A stretch of 64,000 nt of DNA, taken from positions 124,001-188,000 of the forward strand of contig CAJHZI010000347.1 of the NCBI GenBank assembly GCA_905160935.1, given 5' to 3'. The translations under genes were made by a program, and so were the position numbers. The notes under the pieces are model-generated. The model made no database searches. It saw only the letters and a program-made list of their open reading frames with translations, and was not told the origin of the DNA. Shown piece by piece: positions 36,387-48,835 of this stretch. This DNA comes from Enchytraeus crypticus (Eukaryota; Annelida; Clitellata; Enchytraeida; Enchytraeidae). Each line of letters opens with the position of its first letter. Position 1 is the first letter of the stretch.

Positions 36387-36974
36387 ATTAACTTCAACTT
36401 CACTAACGTTAATGTATCAAATTCATCCGTTATCCCATTAAGAGAAATATCTTAGTTATTATTAAACAAACTGTTATTGTCAATTTTAGGGTAGCCTACA
36501 CAACATAAAAAATATTGGTAGAAAAGCAGTAAATTAAGGGAAACTACTCATTCAGAATAATAATACAGTATTGAAATATCTAACCATGCTAATAGAAATA
36601 TCGTCACATTTCGTTGAATGTATATACACATTACGGTGTTCGGTTTAATCCCTTATGACCAGAATTAATCAAGTATTTCAGTATTATATCGGCGATACTG
36701 GACATGACTGCTCATGTCGAAAGGGGCTCCTAATCAACAACAGAGAAAGGCAAAGGCACTTAGCACTGATACTTGTCCACAAGGCAAATATAAGGCTAAG
36801 CCTATAGATTAATATATATCAAAGGCCTTTGTGAATGGACCAACTAGTTGAACCCTGGAGTGTACATTAGAGAACTTGAAGTCAGAAAAATTTGAATAAA
36901 CCATATAGGCATTAAAATTTGACCGAACACCAAATCTAGGCATAGAGGGAGAAAAGAATAGATAGAGAAAGAGC

Positions 36975-37170
<196 letters not shown>

Positions 37171-37617
37171 AAACAAAAAAAAAGAAAGAGAAAAAGAAAG
37201 GAAGGGAGAGAGGAGAAATGAAATGTTACAGCGAATTGCTGCTCGAAAGAATTCAGCTAGGCCTATGCTGAAATTACTTAATCATGCCAAAGAATGCTAC
37301 AAGGCCGCTACTGCTCAAATAACTACAGCAATTTTCATTTTGATATCAGCATACTTGTCCATTGTTAGTAGTTGCACAATTTCAGTAGTACGAAATTAAC
37401 AACCGCTCTTATGAATTTATTGCGTCGTTAATTCAACGTTAGCGGTAGTTGAACCGATCGGATGGCTTAGTTGATAGAAAGCTTGTCAGAGAAGTCAAAA
37501 ATGATAGAAGCTAATCTAAATCAAAGCGTCGCTAACAGCAACCATGTAGTAGGAAATGATCACTAAAATTTTTACACAAATTGATGTCAAGTTTAACATC
37601 AAGTTTAATCGATTACA

Positions 37618-37667
37618 AGGATGACGTCCGGGACATTATCCTTACATGAGGAAACGGACGTTAAACC

Positions 37668-37706
<39 letters not shown>
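37618..37706 (+). repeat. SINE tail module with (TTA)n end
   Basis: GATGACGTCCGGGACATTATCC, GAGGAAACGGACGTTAAAC and a long (TTA)n. The tail runs straight into the 3' end of an oppositely oriented LINE fragment (37707 onward). Confidence 0.75.
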
Positions 37707-38797
37707 TATTTTTTAATTGCCCTGGGCTGTAAAGGACCCTGGGCTACAAAATAAGATAAAAGAGGCTTTATTAATTAAAAGTTTTTAAAAAGCGATTAAA
37801 ATAATTCCTCTGCACTCTTGGAAGCCGTATTAGCCAAAGTGCCACTGAAACAGACTGCATTGAATCGCTGGAGAGCAATAGACAGTCGCTGCCAAAGAAG
37901 AGCTTTTTCGCGCTTATCACCAGTAACGGCGCTGGCCCTCCTGCCTATTTCGTCGTAATAAGTCTGATGCGACAGAGTTGATGGGGCCCAGGGTCTCAAA
38001 GGCAATAGGCATGAAGATATAGCTGCTAGAGATTTCGGCATACTTCAGAGTTTTCCTATTAGCCGCAGCCTCTGCAGCAGCAGCACCAGCAGCAGCGCAA
38101 GATACGCCAAAATTGCTTACTGAGAAAGAGTCTGTAACGGTGACGTCCCAGCTAACACACTTGCCCTCTGCCCATGGAATTTGTAAGACACCGTCCGGAC
38201 GCTTCCTATCAGTGCGGATCAATCCCAAGGGCTCTTTAACGGCTGGGATATTCGTTCGACCCAGGGCGCGCCAGATCAAATCGTTTAGGAACTGATGTCT
38301 GGTGATTCTGCCGGCACTAAGTTTGCACGACAGGCCGTGAATGCCTAACGCGTTGACTGAGACACCACAAATGCAGTTGTGTGGCTCACATAAGGTGGTG
38401 CCCAGACGGAGACCGGCCGCGATTCTGACTGCTTCGTCGTCCAGACGGAGGCCACATGTTGCGATTGGTAAAGTTTTGATCCTGTCTCCACTATGGGGGG
38501 CCGACACAGCGAGCAGCCGCGCCTTTTCTTGTGGCAATAGCGGCTTCGCAAGGAGTTCCGTGTGCAAAGCGGTAGTGAACTTTGAGTCCCAAGCCTTCAT
38601 GCTCTTAGACATAAAACCGACAGGAGCTTCGGATGTGGACAGATCAGCCCAAATGCCCTGAATTCTGGCTATCTCCAAGTCGGAAAATTGGAAGAATCCG
38701 GAAAGGATTGAATCCTGTAAAACGCCAGTCCCCGCGGCTGAAGCCAAAAAGGCAGAAGGTGCCAGCGACGAGACAGAGACTCTACCCAATCCTCCTT
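37707..38797 (-). mobile_element. LINE fragment with a probable restriction-like endonuclease domain
   Basis: Minus-strand open region 38789-37917, continuing after one frame break to a stop at 37796. It encodes the C-terminal part of a retroelement protein: ARLLAVSAPHSGD, GLRLDDEAVRIAAGLRLG, a cysteine/histidine cluster (CEPHNCICG...HGLSC), RHQFLNDLIW, EPLGLIRTDRKRPDG and WDVTVTD, ending RLSIALQRFNAVCFSG. The Cys-His cluster followed by RH, RPDG and WDVTV resembles the zinc-knuckle plus PD-(D/E)xK layout of the restriction-like endonuclease at the end of R2/R4/NeSL-type LINEs; this is my inference. The reverse transcriptase is missing (5' truncation). (TTA)n lies on both sides in the same strand sense. 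A second copy is at 6343-6590. Confidence 0.7.
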
Positions 38798-38883
38798 ATT
38801 ATTATTATTATTATTATTAATATTCAAACAATCAATCAATCAATCAATAGAAATTTAATTTTTAACTTCCGGTTCTTCACTAT

Positions 38884-39020
38884 AAAAAGCTGGTAAAGGT
38901 AAGGTTAACGTCAGTTTCCTCACTCGAAAGCGATGTCCGTGACGGGCGAGCCCAGGATTTGAACCCGCATCAACTGATCCGCAGTCGAGTATCTTACCGA
39001 CTTCGCCACTGGCTCTAGCC
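38884..39020 (-). repeat. SINE-1 copy
   Basis: Contains the B box (ggatttgaacc on the plus strand) and the full tRNA-like head; its 3' end abuts a second, shorter tail copy at 38828-38880 that ends in (TCAA)n. Two members of the tail family are thus head to tail here. Confidence 0.85.
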
Positions 39021-39499
39021 AATGAATATAAGCGAATGTTAGCGACGTCTATCTCCCTAGAATAAGTGCAGGCTACAACTCCAGATACTACCAGAGGGAG
39101 CTTCGAACCCTAGAAATTGCTGAAACGTTGAAGTCTCTAGGACCGGCATATGAAAATCAGAGGTATCAAAATAATGTCAAAAAATTAAAAATAATGAAAA
39201 AAAACAATGTCAAAAAATCAAAATAATGTAACAAAATTCAAATAATGTCGATCAAATGGATGACAACATTGCGCTGAACTAAATAAAATAAAAATACAAA
39301 TAAAATAAAATAAAACTTTATCGAAAGGCAAATAACAGGCTACACTCCATTATTTTCTTATTTAAATTAGCAATCCTTAATTAAATATTAATCAATAGGG
39401 CCTATTCAAGAATGGAAAAATATTTATTTGAGCACGATTAAGTTGATGTATCATGCACATTTGATTAAATACCTCTACATAACTACAAACGTTACAAAT

Positions 39500-39539
39500 A
39501 ATAATAATGATAATATTTAATAATAATAATAATATTAAT

Positions 39540-39583
<44 letters not shown>
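39500..39583. repeat. (AAT)n tract
   Basis: About 80 bp of AAT with a few ATT breaks; may be the tail of an unrecognised retroelement. Confidence 0.9.
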
Positions 39584-39584
<1 letters not shown>

Positions 39585-40567
39585 TTAGTCCTTTTAGTAA
39601 TCGCTCCACAGTATAATAGCAACTTTCGTTTCAATCTATTTAAGTACGTTGATTTCTATACATTTCTTCTACAGTTCATCATTAATATATGTGATCACAA
39701 ATTGTAATAATTAATACATATAATAGTATATTAATTCAACTTTATTTCCATTAACTCGATTGAATTATCCGCGAGAAACACAGAAACGTCGCAATACCAG
39801 GTCCTAGATCTTTAGATATTTTTTAGATATTTCCGTCCCATCTAGTTTGTGTTCGTCTGTAACCTCTAACACTTTTAATGTTAAACTTCGTTAGTAGTCG
39901 CGCCTAAAAAACTCCATACGCTTAACCAATCGATAGAAACTTACGTTAAACTCTGCCTACTAAACAATACCATTAATATTAAATGAATAATATTTCCTAT
40001 CGGTTCAGTTAATCATCTATTTTAAAATTAAATCATTGATAGCTAAAATCCCTATTTATCGTGTAATGATATGACATCAGATATGAATAGTATGTTCAGA
40101 TATTAGTCAGCCACGATTATATAGCTGACACAGTTGACAATCTAGGTTATCCCTCCACTTACATATGGTAAACTATAACTCCCGCATTTAAATGTAATGG
40201 CAGTATTACACAACGTTGAGTCACAGTTATAACGGTTCATAATTGCATATTTCATATATGTATCTTATATATAACTAAACGTAATCTATTCTAAATACAT
40301 AAGTAAAAGCAATATTTTTCGCATACATAAATTCCAGAGTTTTCTGTGAAGCCTACAACAGTGTCTACTTTCACTTATACTAAACGTTAGCATTACATTG
40401 TGCACGACGTAAGAAAGTCGTACAACATTCAGTGTAGGCCTGTGTCACAGAAGCTGTTAAAAATTGATTGCAGGCTGCAGCCTATCGTTTAGGGGCGGAT
40501 CTAGGAATTTTTAAGTGGGGAAGCGAAAATAATTTTTGGACAATGGCCACATTTTTTTACTAATCCT

Positions 40568-40570
40568 ATA

Positions 40571-40633
<63 letters not shown>
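40568..40633. repeat. (TA)n tract
   Basis: About 60 bp of TA. Confidence 0.95.
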
Positions 40634-40636
<3 letters not shown>

Positions 40637-41373
40637 TACGTTAAATCTCGTCATTTATAGGCAGTGAGTGAGTGTGACCATTACTAACTTATAGTAGCGA
40701 AATTTAATCCACCACAACATATTTTAGTTCTAACTCTACATATTAAATACATAAGTTTTAAGCTATAGTCTTTTACCTATACAAGTATTTAAATGCAGTA
40801 ATACAGTGACATTAGCTACTGACGCTATATAATGGCAATTATCTTAATGATAAGAGGTTTATAGCAATTCATTACTTATAATTGAATACGGCCATATTAA
40901 GATTAAATGTAATTAATATCTCAGAGAACTTTAAAATATAACTGAACACAGTACAATGCATTTTATTAAAGAGCCCCTTCCCAACGTAAACAAAGAGTTG
41001 GAACAAGAACGCAATTGTTCCCATTAAGTAAAAATATCGATTGGTCTAAAGGGGAGGTGGAGATCCCCACCTGCTGGCCCCTCCCCTACTAGCTGAGTTT
41101 AGAATGGCGCCCATCACAGGCCGTCGGGTCCTCATTATATTTATTGTATGGATCAGCAGACGAGCCGTTCAACGACACTGTAGGCCGCTGCGATATCTTC
41201 AACTGATCGGTGGCCAGTGGTTAAATTGGAGGGGAACGCAGGGGAACACAGTTCCAACAGCCCTCATTTTTCTGAAATGGTTTAGGTGCTTTTTCGTGCT
41301 AGGGACCCATATTAGAAACTAGGGGAACTGTAAACATATTAGAAGACGGCGAGATTTAGTGCACTTGGTTTAG

Positions 41374-41575
41374 TTGCGCGTCAATTATCGAAGTTAAGCT
41401 AAGTCGACATCGGTTAGTACTGTGTGGGTGACAACCTTGGAAGACCGAGTGTTGGCAGCTTAGGAAGAAATAAATCCCAGGGTGATCGAAGGTTATACTT
41501 AAATTCGCGCCGGCTGCAATGGTTGCGCCATCAAAAGGCAAGAATTACTAATACCCATGGAGAGAAAGGAGGAAA
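41374..41575 (+). repeat. 5S rRNA-derived SINE-like repeat
   Basis: 41390-41461 matches the inner and 3' part of 5S rRNA: GAAGTTAAGC (box A), GGTTAGTACT, GGGTGACAACCTTGGAAG (box C) and GTGTTGGCAGCTT. The 5' third of 5S is absent or unrecognisable. The sequence continues into a non-5S tail (CTTAAATTCGCGCCGGCTGC, then AAAGGCAAGAATTACTAAT) that recurs at 48745-48835 without the 5S part, which argues for a 5S-headed SINE over a plain 5S pseudogene. Confidence 0.75.
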
Positions 41576-42361
41576 TGGGCCTTAAACAAGCATCTGTGCT
41601 TCCTGATTCAGTATGCCTTTACGTTTGTATTTGTATTACAGGAGGCCCGAAAAATTCTGACCGTTACCCTAGCTCTTAATTCTCATGTTAACCATTGGCG
41701 GTAGGGCAACGCTGAGCGCTCTTTACTTTAATTCAATATTTTTTATTGTACTTTAATAAGTCGAAATGAACTTTTAAAATTAGGAAGCAATTTTTGTAGA
41801 TTGTAATTTTGAACAAGTATTATAATGATACTATTTCCTATTTAATTCTTTTTAATTCAATTAGAGGGACCTGATTTCATCGGTTTCGCTTTTTCCTTTC
41901 GGTCACTGGCAGGTAGAAAACTGACGCTAAACTTTATTAGTCTAATTAGTAGTTATGAGAATATTACTCTAAATCATGATGACCGTGATGACGACATGCT
42001 TTTAGTGAACTTATGATATGCACGTAGATATACGGTCTATACGGTCTATACCATTTATGTAGAAATTCATCCAATATTGTACCAGAGCATTTAGTGAGAG
42101 TTAACAAAATTAATCGAGAATTCGCTTGGGAGTGTATTTGTGTCCAATTCGGTATATTGTTAAGTTACAGCTAGTATGTATTATCTTCTTCGATTACCCT
42201 TTCATTCAAAGCTATACCACACAATTTAATAAATAAAATTACCCGAATTGTTGGAGCGAGGGTGAAATATTAGCCGTTGTTAAATTTAACTTCGTTTAGT
42301 GAGGTATGAACTATGAACTTCTTAAAGCAGCTATAGTATTACATATTTATCTTCGTTTTGC

Positions 42362-42432
42362 TAGCCAGCTTGATTTTGTCTCAATAATGCTCGATGTTGT
42401 CATTGATGACTGTGGCACTCTAATTTTTGCTA
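42362..42432 (+). mobile_element. 3' end of the L2/CR1-like LINE, short copy
   Basis: AGCCAGCTTGATTTTGTCTC to GACTGTGGCACTCTAATTTT and a TAATAATAATA end. Only about 70 bp remain; a family M 3' end follows at 42430-42540. Confidence 0.75.
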
Positions 42433-43498
42433 ATAATAATATAGTAGCGGCATGAAGAGAAAAATAGAAGTCTGAGAAGAGTGGAGGGCCTGGTGGCTAT
42501 ATATACCAAGGACCTGCCATTAGGCAGTGCACTAGGAGAGCAACATCAGGAGAGCAGTAATCGAACACTGACCTTCTGGTTCAGCAGCGCCCAAGTAGAC
42601 TAAGCTAGTTCTATGTCCACATAATATAAAACTCGTGTATCATCTACTACAGTGAATTAGTAAGAAACTGTTTGAGCACTGATTTATAATCAATTTATAA
42701 CTGACAATGTAGTATGTACTGTACATGTATATGTTCTTCAAAATCTATTGTTTCGAGATAACTCGCAGAGATAAAGAAAGGCAGCAAGTGAAAGTACAAT
42801 CTTCTACTCGGAATGAATATCTGCACAAACCCCTTCCAATACTACCCAGTTGCTTCTCCTTATCTTCACTAGCAGAGTAGACCGTTTTATAAGTACGATA
42901 AAATTCATACATGTATATGTATACCTCACTTTTATCTAAGCCCAGGTTTGTATGGACTGTGATTTAAGAAAACTCTTGAAAGTCGGCCTAAATATCTATA
43001 TTAATCTATAAACATGCCTATAGGATTAGGTCTACCTATCTCCGATAATATTCTATATCTATGGCTATAGACTTATACATGTATATTTATATAAGCATAT
43101 GGGTTTTTACAGACTACAGCTCTAACTGTATAACCTTCTAAACGCCGCGGCCACAGGAGCCATTTCAAAAGAAAATAAATCTATGATTTAAGGAAAGCTT
43201 ACTCTTATTTATCTAATCATATAGCTATTTATATATAAATTAGAATCATGCAATAACGTTGCTATGATAATTAAATCTATTAGTTAATTACCGATCTAAT
43301 GTATGCACGGAACTAATTTAAACGATCTCAGTTAGAGGATTCGAGATAAAAATTCGTAGCCTGCACTGTGACCTCAAGTGAGCATTTCATGATCAACTGG
43401 TCAATCCTAAGTTCTTTATGTTGTGCTAGTTCCAATCCTGTAATTTATTTCTTTAATGCCTCATGACGGGCTTCATTATCTGACTTTGTCGCTTCTCC

Positions 43499-43614
43499 CA
43501 CAAATCCTGCAGTTTGATCTCAGTTTAGTTTCCATATTTAAATTTTCAGAATCCGCAAATCCCGCTGTTTGCTCTCAGTTTAGTTTCCATATTTAAATTT
43601 TCAGAATCCTAGCT
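43499..43614. repeat. 55-bp tandem duplication
   Basis: GCAAATCCTGCAGTTTGATC...TTTTCAGAATCC occurs twice in a row with only two or three differences, so the duplication is young. Confidence 0.9.
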
Positions 43615-43767
43615 AGCATAGTGCACATGGGATTATCTCATGACAATTCAATTACTACTACTAGAGTAACAATTCGTTATTAAAAGTGTAAAACAAAAAA
43701 CTTAATAGAACACTCCTAGTTAAAGTACATTCGCTTAGTTACGTTCTGCTTGGAGATTATAAGGTTA

Positions 43768-44068
43768 GATACAGTAGTCATAGTAACAGTTGTCATAGTT
43801 ACAGTAGTCATAGTAACAGTTGACTTAGTAAAAGCAGTCATTGTAACAGTAGTCATTATAACAGTTGTCATAGTTACAGTATTCATAGTTGTAGTAGTCA
43901 TAGTAACATTAGTCATTGTAATGGTTGGCCTAGGTACAGTAGTGTAGTTTAAATAGTCCTTATTATAGAGGTTATTGTTATAATAATCACTGCAACAGTA
44001 GTCATTGCTACAGTAGTCATTGTCACAGTAGTCACAGTTAAAATAGTCATTGTTACAGTAGTTAAAGT
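43768..44068. repeat. 15-bp minisatellite
   Basis: About 19 units of CAGTAGTCATAGTAA; it abuts the 3' end of the RTE LINE. In-frame open reading on both strands is due to the 15-bp period. Confidence 0.92.
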
Positions 44069-44090
44069 TGAGAGATGATGAGATGAGTTA

Positions 44091-45235
44091 TCAATTCAGT
44101 CGAAGCCGACTCTTGGACACTTTATAAACTATCTGTCTCCATGTATCACGATTTCTTACCGCCTCCCTCAAATCCGCTATGCTGGTGTTGAGGTCAAATT
44201 CTACAGTATCAAGCCAAAGCGTTCTTTGACGACCTTTCTTCCTTTTTCCACTGACCTGTCCTAGCATAATTGATTTCTCAATTGAACTCGCACGCATGAC
44301 ATGTCTAAAGTATGACAACCTTTGCTTTGTGATCTTCCATTCAAGAGAAATACTTGGTTTTATGCGATCTAGCACATCTCTATTGCTACCTTTAGCCGTC
44401 CACGTGACTCGCAACACGCGTCTCCAACACCAAAGCTCGAAAACGTCGATTCTCCTTCTATCCGCCTTTTTTAGCGTCCAACTTTCGCATCCATAGGTGG
44501 CAATTGGGAAGACTATCGCATTGACTATCCTGAATTTGGTAACGAGGCTTGTGTCTTTACTCTTCCAAATTTTCATCATGCCAGTCATCGCTGTGCGCCC
44601 CATTGCTATCCGCCGTTTTATCTCTGGTCCTGATTCTCCGTCACGGACGATACTAGAACCAAGAAAGACGAAATCGTTGACTGTCTCAAAATCTTCATTG
44701 TCAATTTTGATTTTGGTTTCAGCAATATCAGTTGTCATGATCTTGGTTTTCTTAGTGTTGAGGAACAAACCAGCTTTTTCGCTTTCTTCTTTAACCTTTA
44801 ATATGCATTGTTCCAGATCTTCCCTGCTCTCCGCGAGGAGAGTGGTGTCATCCGCATACCTCAGGTTGTTGATGTTACTGTAGCCTCTTGATTTTCATAC
44901 AGTGCTTTTATTAAGCGAATTATGTGTGATGGTATAACCATTTCTGATAGACATACCCACCGTTTGTTGTGTTCAACGCAATCGAAAGCCTTGGTGTAAT
45001 CAATGAAACAAATGTAAATTTTCTTTTGATATTCTCGCGATTTTTCCAAGATCCATCGCAACTTTGCAATGTGATCACGAGTGCCTCTACCACGACGGAA
45101 ACGCGCCTGCACATCTGGCATTTCACGATCTATGATTGTACTCATGCGTTGCTGAATAATTATTAGAAGGACCTTGCTTGCGTGTGGGATTAAAGCGATC
45201 GTACGGTAGTTTGCGCAGTCTTTGGAATCGCCCAT
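44091..45235 (-). pseudogene. RTE reverse transcriptase and C-terminus
   Basis: Motif A and YADD are present, but the segment between them, including motif B, is deleted at 44880: sequence jumps from LYENQEATVTS to INNLRYADD. Downstream is the conserved WTLKKADRRRIDVFELWCWR block and the KSRLRLN end, followed by a TCATC-rich tail. Confidence 0.85.
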
Positions 45236-45462
45236 TTTCGGTATTGGTATGAAGACTGAACGTTTCCGGTGGCTTGGTCAAGATCCTGTTTCCCAGATCT
45301 TTTTACACAAGGCTGTCAATGCTTGAATTGGTATCGCTCGAAGTAATTCCGCTGTCATCCCATCCACCCCCGGGGCCTTTCTTGATGGAAGTTGCTTCAA
45401 GGCCCATTCAACTTCTGATTGGAGGATACTGGGTTCAAGGTAATCTTGCAGGATGAGCTCTC

Positions 45463-46273
45463 CTAACTGTTCATCTTGCAGGATGAGCTCTCCGAACTGT
45501 TCATCTTTATTTTTGGCGGCGTAAAGCTCTTCTGTGTATTCGCGCCATCGCTCTTTGATGCTTTGTTGATCTTACAAATCTTCCCATTGCGACCTTTTAC
45601 ACCTGCAATGCGCGACACAAATGAAGTGCGAACTTTCTTCACGTGCGCAAACAAATCTCTCGTGTGTCCCAACTTATTAGCTTCTTCCAACTTCCGGCAC
45701 TCGTCATCCCAATGCGTTTCTTTAACTTTCCTAGCTTCTCGCTGAAACTCTGCATTTAGCCATCTTACCTCCTCTCTTTTCCCTGTTGCTTTCGCTCGCC
45801 TCCTCCTTTCTGAAATTTTTATAGTTGTTCTCCGACAACCAATTGGGCAAATTTGAAGGTTTCCTGCGCGGTACAAACTCATGTGCAGCCTCGGTGATGG
45901 TCTTTTTCATTTCTTCCCATGTTTCATTGGGGTTTTCATCCAAGAGGCTAAGCGATTCAAATCGGTTTTTTTTCTCTACTGCATACTGTGGCGCGATATT
46001 GTTAGTATCGAATCTTAGTGTGCCTGACGGTTTCTTAATTTTACAGAAACGAAGCTTAATTTTCGCAAGTAGCAGCTCATGATCCGTTCCACAGTCAGCT
46101 CCCGGAAACGTTTTCACAGCGAGCACTGAACTTTTCCATCTTTGAGCAGCAAGTAAAAAATCAATCTGATTCCGATGAACTCCATTTGGTGCTGTCCATG
46201 TATGTAACCGCCGCTTGAGCTGTTCGAACCAAGTATTCATTATACGAACACGCCTTTCTTGACAGAACTGCAC
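45463..46273 (-). pseudogene. RTE endonuclease end and connector
   Basis: Two overlapping frames carry FLLAAQRWKSSVLAVKTFPG, TDHELLLAKI (the catalytic Asp-His pair) and the connector WLNAEFQREARKVKETHWDD ... GHTRDLFAHVKKVRTSFVSR, equivalent to the BovB connector. Confidence 0.85.
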
Positions 46274-46320
46274 TAAACGATCACCCGCATCGTTCCGCTC
46301 ACCTAACCCATACTTTCCCG

Positions 46321-47040
46321 CTATATCTTCATCACAACCTTCTCCACTTTCGCATTGAAATCTCCCAAGATAAAGATAACGTCTTTCTTAGGAATTTTCT
46401 GGATGGTTTGTTGAACCGTGGCGTAGAATTCTTCAATGTCTTCCCCATTCGCCTCTGACGTTGGTGCATAGACTTGCAGAATGGTCACATTGCGAGGCCT
46501 TCCCCTGAAACGAGTGGCTATTACTCTGTCATTTATGGCATGAAAGCATTCAATTGTTTCAACGAGTTTCTTGCTTGCTATAATAGTTACGCCATTTCTT
46601 CGAACAGTGTCATTCCCTGAATGGTATACTACGTAGTCACCTGAAGGAAAATAGCCGCTTCCGATCCAATGTAATTCACTAATTCCAAGAACATCAATGC
46701 CGAGTCTACACATTTCATTTTTCACGATGTTCAATTTCCCAGTACTCATACCACGTACATTCCACGTTCCAGTTTTGTTCGTTTTAGTAAAGCGCAGCCT
46801 GGCTGTGTTTCGTTGGGCGGCATCAGCTAGTGGGGTTCCCTTGGAATTTGCCCTACTCGAATCATAAATTCCTTTAGAAATTCCCAAACTACTCGACAGC
46901 CACCTTTGCTCTTCCCCAGCAAATGTGCAGATATCAGTCAGCCCGGGGGTCTCGCTGACTGATATCATATATATCTGACTGATATCAACATATCTGACTG
47001 ATATCAACATATCTGAATAGTGTATAAGTCGTTTCTTCAT
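46321..47040 (-). pseudogene. RTE endonuclease N-terminal region
   Basis: Open from a MKKRLIHYSDMLISVRYVDI start to GDFNAKVEKVV. The AP-endonuclease motifs from residue ~90 are clear. The first ~60 residues cover a direct repeat of a TATCTGACTGATATCAA unit and a 13-bp hairpin and do not look like part of the ancestral protein. Confidence 0.85.
46932..47012. repeat. Hairpin and short tandem repeat at the RTE 5' edge
   Basis: GATATCAGTCAGC and GCTGACTGATATC form a perfect 13-bp stem with an 11-nt G+C-rich loop, followed by three units of a 19-bp ATCTGACTGATATCAACAT repeat. Confidence 0.85.
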
Positions 47041-48125
47041 AAAGTGTTTTGGCAGTTTAACAAGTAGGTTGCCAGGTCTTTCTCAACCCTCCCCATTTAT
47101 CCGGGCTTGGGACCAGCTGTAGCAAGCAAGCTTGTACAGGCTGGGTTAAAGTTACAGTAGTCTTATTAGGTATATAAGTTAGCTTATAATAAGATTTAGC
47201 TTAGGCATTTAACTATAGGTAGACCTAAAAGCCAAGAAATTGAAAGAACAGCAATAGTCTAAGTTAGTTATTCTATGCTAAATTAATCGAAGTTTAGTTA
47301 GTAGTCTATGTTATGTTAGTAAAACCAGGTTAGACAAAGTTAGGTTAGTCTAAATAAGTTATGCTAGTCTTAGTTGTGTTAGAGATGAATGCTAGCTTAA
47401 TAAAAGTAAAAAGTTTTTCACAGCGAAATCACTCAATAACGAAAGAAATATATCTGTCAAATGTGAAATATGAGGATTGTATAAATGACGACACAAGAAT
47501 AAATATGAGACTTACGAACTCTAGATTATGGTAACATTTTACAGGCCTACACTGCAATTGCCTTTTTGTAGATTTCTCGGTTACTATATCATAGTTATCA
47601 TGTACACGATAGTTAAACCTTCATATTTATAAACTGATAAGGTAAACTATAATAACACATACACACTACACATATTGCTTAACTGCAGAAACTTCTTCGA
47701 ATTAATATTGAAAACTTCAAATTATTCATGTAACAAATAGAAATTTTACATTTAATTTGTAAGCTACTAGCTTAGCTACGTAAGCTAAGTTTGTTTAAGA
47801 CTCATTAATAATTATAGGCTATTCGATAAAAATTAGCGTATGAACGCTAAGAAATGCTATGTTTGTCTAATTAGATATCAGGCATGCAGAAAATAACAAC
47901 TTTAAAAGTGGCTTATTAAACACCATTAATTTTCTTTTTGACATTTGTACAAAAACATGTAGGCTCCTCTCATGCGTTAGTAGATTCTCGGCAACGTGCA
48001 AGTCACCCAAAATGCCTTCTGTAGCGAGTTATGCGACGACACGCTGCACAGTTGAAACAAAGCTGACTGCTTTACCTGCTTATTCTATTTCTTAATTCTC
48101 TCTGTCTCTACATCGGGCAAGAAAC

Positions 48126-48176
48126 CAATTTTTACATTCATTGTATACATGTAAAATGCAACAATGAATGTAAAAA
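48126..48176. repeat. 16-bp perfect inverted repeat
   Basis: TTTTTACATTCATTGT and ACAATGAATGTAAAAA are separated by 17 bp. Confidence 0.8.
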
Positions 48177-48744
48177 TGCATGCAATTATTGGACTAAAAT
48201 TTATTATTGTATGAGTATAAGCAGTATAACAATTGTTTGTACAGTATGAAATAATTCAATAATAAAATTACTTATTTCTTTATTAATTAAAGGTTCTCTG
48301 TAAAAAAAAGTACGTATGATATCCGTATCATATATAATCTTAATCACCAGAACCTTTCAGAAAATTATTAAAATGCTTAGCAGACATTTTGACGATACAG
48401 TTTTATATAAAATGCGCACTTAATACGCTAATACATGAGCACTGGCTAACTGTCGAGCCACTGTCAGCTATTCCTGATCTCTCGTCGTTCTCTTCTATCT
48501 ACATGTATTGTTACACATCAGATAACTCCTCAGCTCTCTAACAAAACCAACAAAGCTGGCTTTAGTACGGTCGACTGAATGTAAAAAAGTCTCTATGATA
48601 TTTTGTTACCTGTCTCTATCTCTGAATGTAAGAGCACTTGAATGTGATTGTAAAATCCAATCGTGCGTGATTTGTTAGCAAACACAGTGAATACAACCTG
48701 CTATTCTTAATTGTTGATATCATTGAATGAAAAAAACCAAACGA

Positions 48745-48835
48745 CTTGGAAGGTTTTTCTTAAATCCGCACCGGCTGCAATCTATGCGCTACTAAAAGAC
48801 GACGATTACGAATATCCTTGAAGACAGAAATAACG
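48745..48835 (+). repeat. Tail of the 5S-derived repeat, second copy
   Basis: CTTAAATCCGCACCGGCTGC, TGCGCTACTAAAAGACGACG and GATTACGAATATCC align with the tail after the 5S-like head at 41374-41575. The head is absent, consistent with 5' truncation. Confidence 0.65.

Larger units (their letters stand above)
39023..43490. other. Mostly unique AT-rich stretch
   Basis: Contains an (AAT)n tract, a TA tract, the 5S-derived repeat and a short LINE end. A G+C-richer patch at 41045-41240 (GGAGGTGGAGATCCCCACCT inverted repeat, then an open frame of 72 codons) has no recognised homology. Confidence 0.55.
44071..47040 (-). mobile_element. RTE-clade (BovB-like) LINE, degenerate
   Basis: Non-LTR retrotransposon on the minus strand. 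AP endonuclease: GTWNVRGMSTGKLNIVKNEM, GISELHWIGSG, RRNGVTIIASKK, ILQVYAPTSE, FILGDFNAKV, HTWTAPNGVHRNQIDFLLAA and PGADCGTDHELLLAKIKLRF. Reverse transcriptase: CANYRTIALIPHASKVLLII, QARFRRGRGTRDHIAKLRWI, CFIDYTKAFDCVEHNK (motif A) and LRYADDTTLLAES (catalytic YADD). C-terminal part: FVFLGSSIVRDGESGPEIKR, GCESWTLKKADRRRIDVFEL, WCWRRVLRVTW and KSRLRLN. The order and motifs are those of RTE/BovB. About 50 residues, including the QGCILSP motif, are missing at 44880, and at least four frame breaks occur (near 46320, 45830, 45460 and 45240), with a 30-bp tandem duplication at 45440-45500. It is dead. Confidence 0.9.

Noticed and set aside
41104-41322. 72-codon plus-strand frame in a G+C-richer patch
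   Set aside because: No family recognised, no splice partner, and composition alone is weak evidence.
41390-41461. Functional 5S rRNA gene
   Set aside because: The 5' third is missing and several conserved positions differ.
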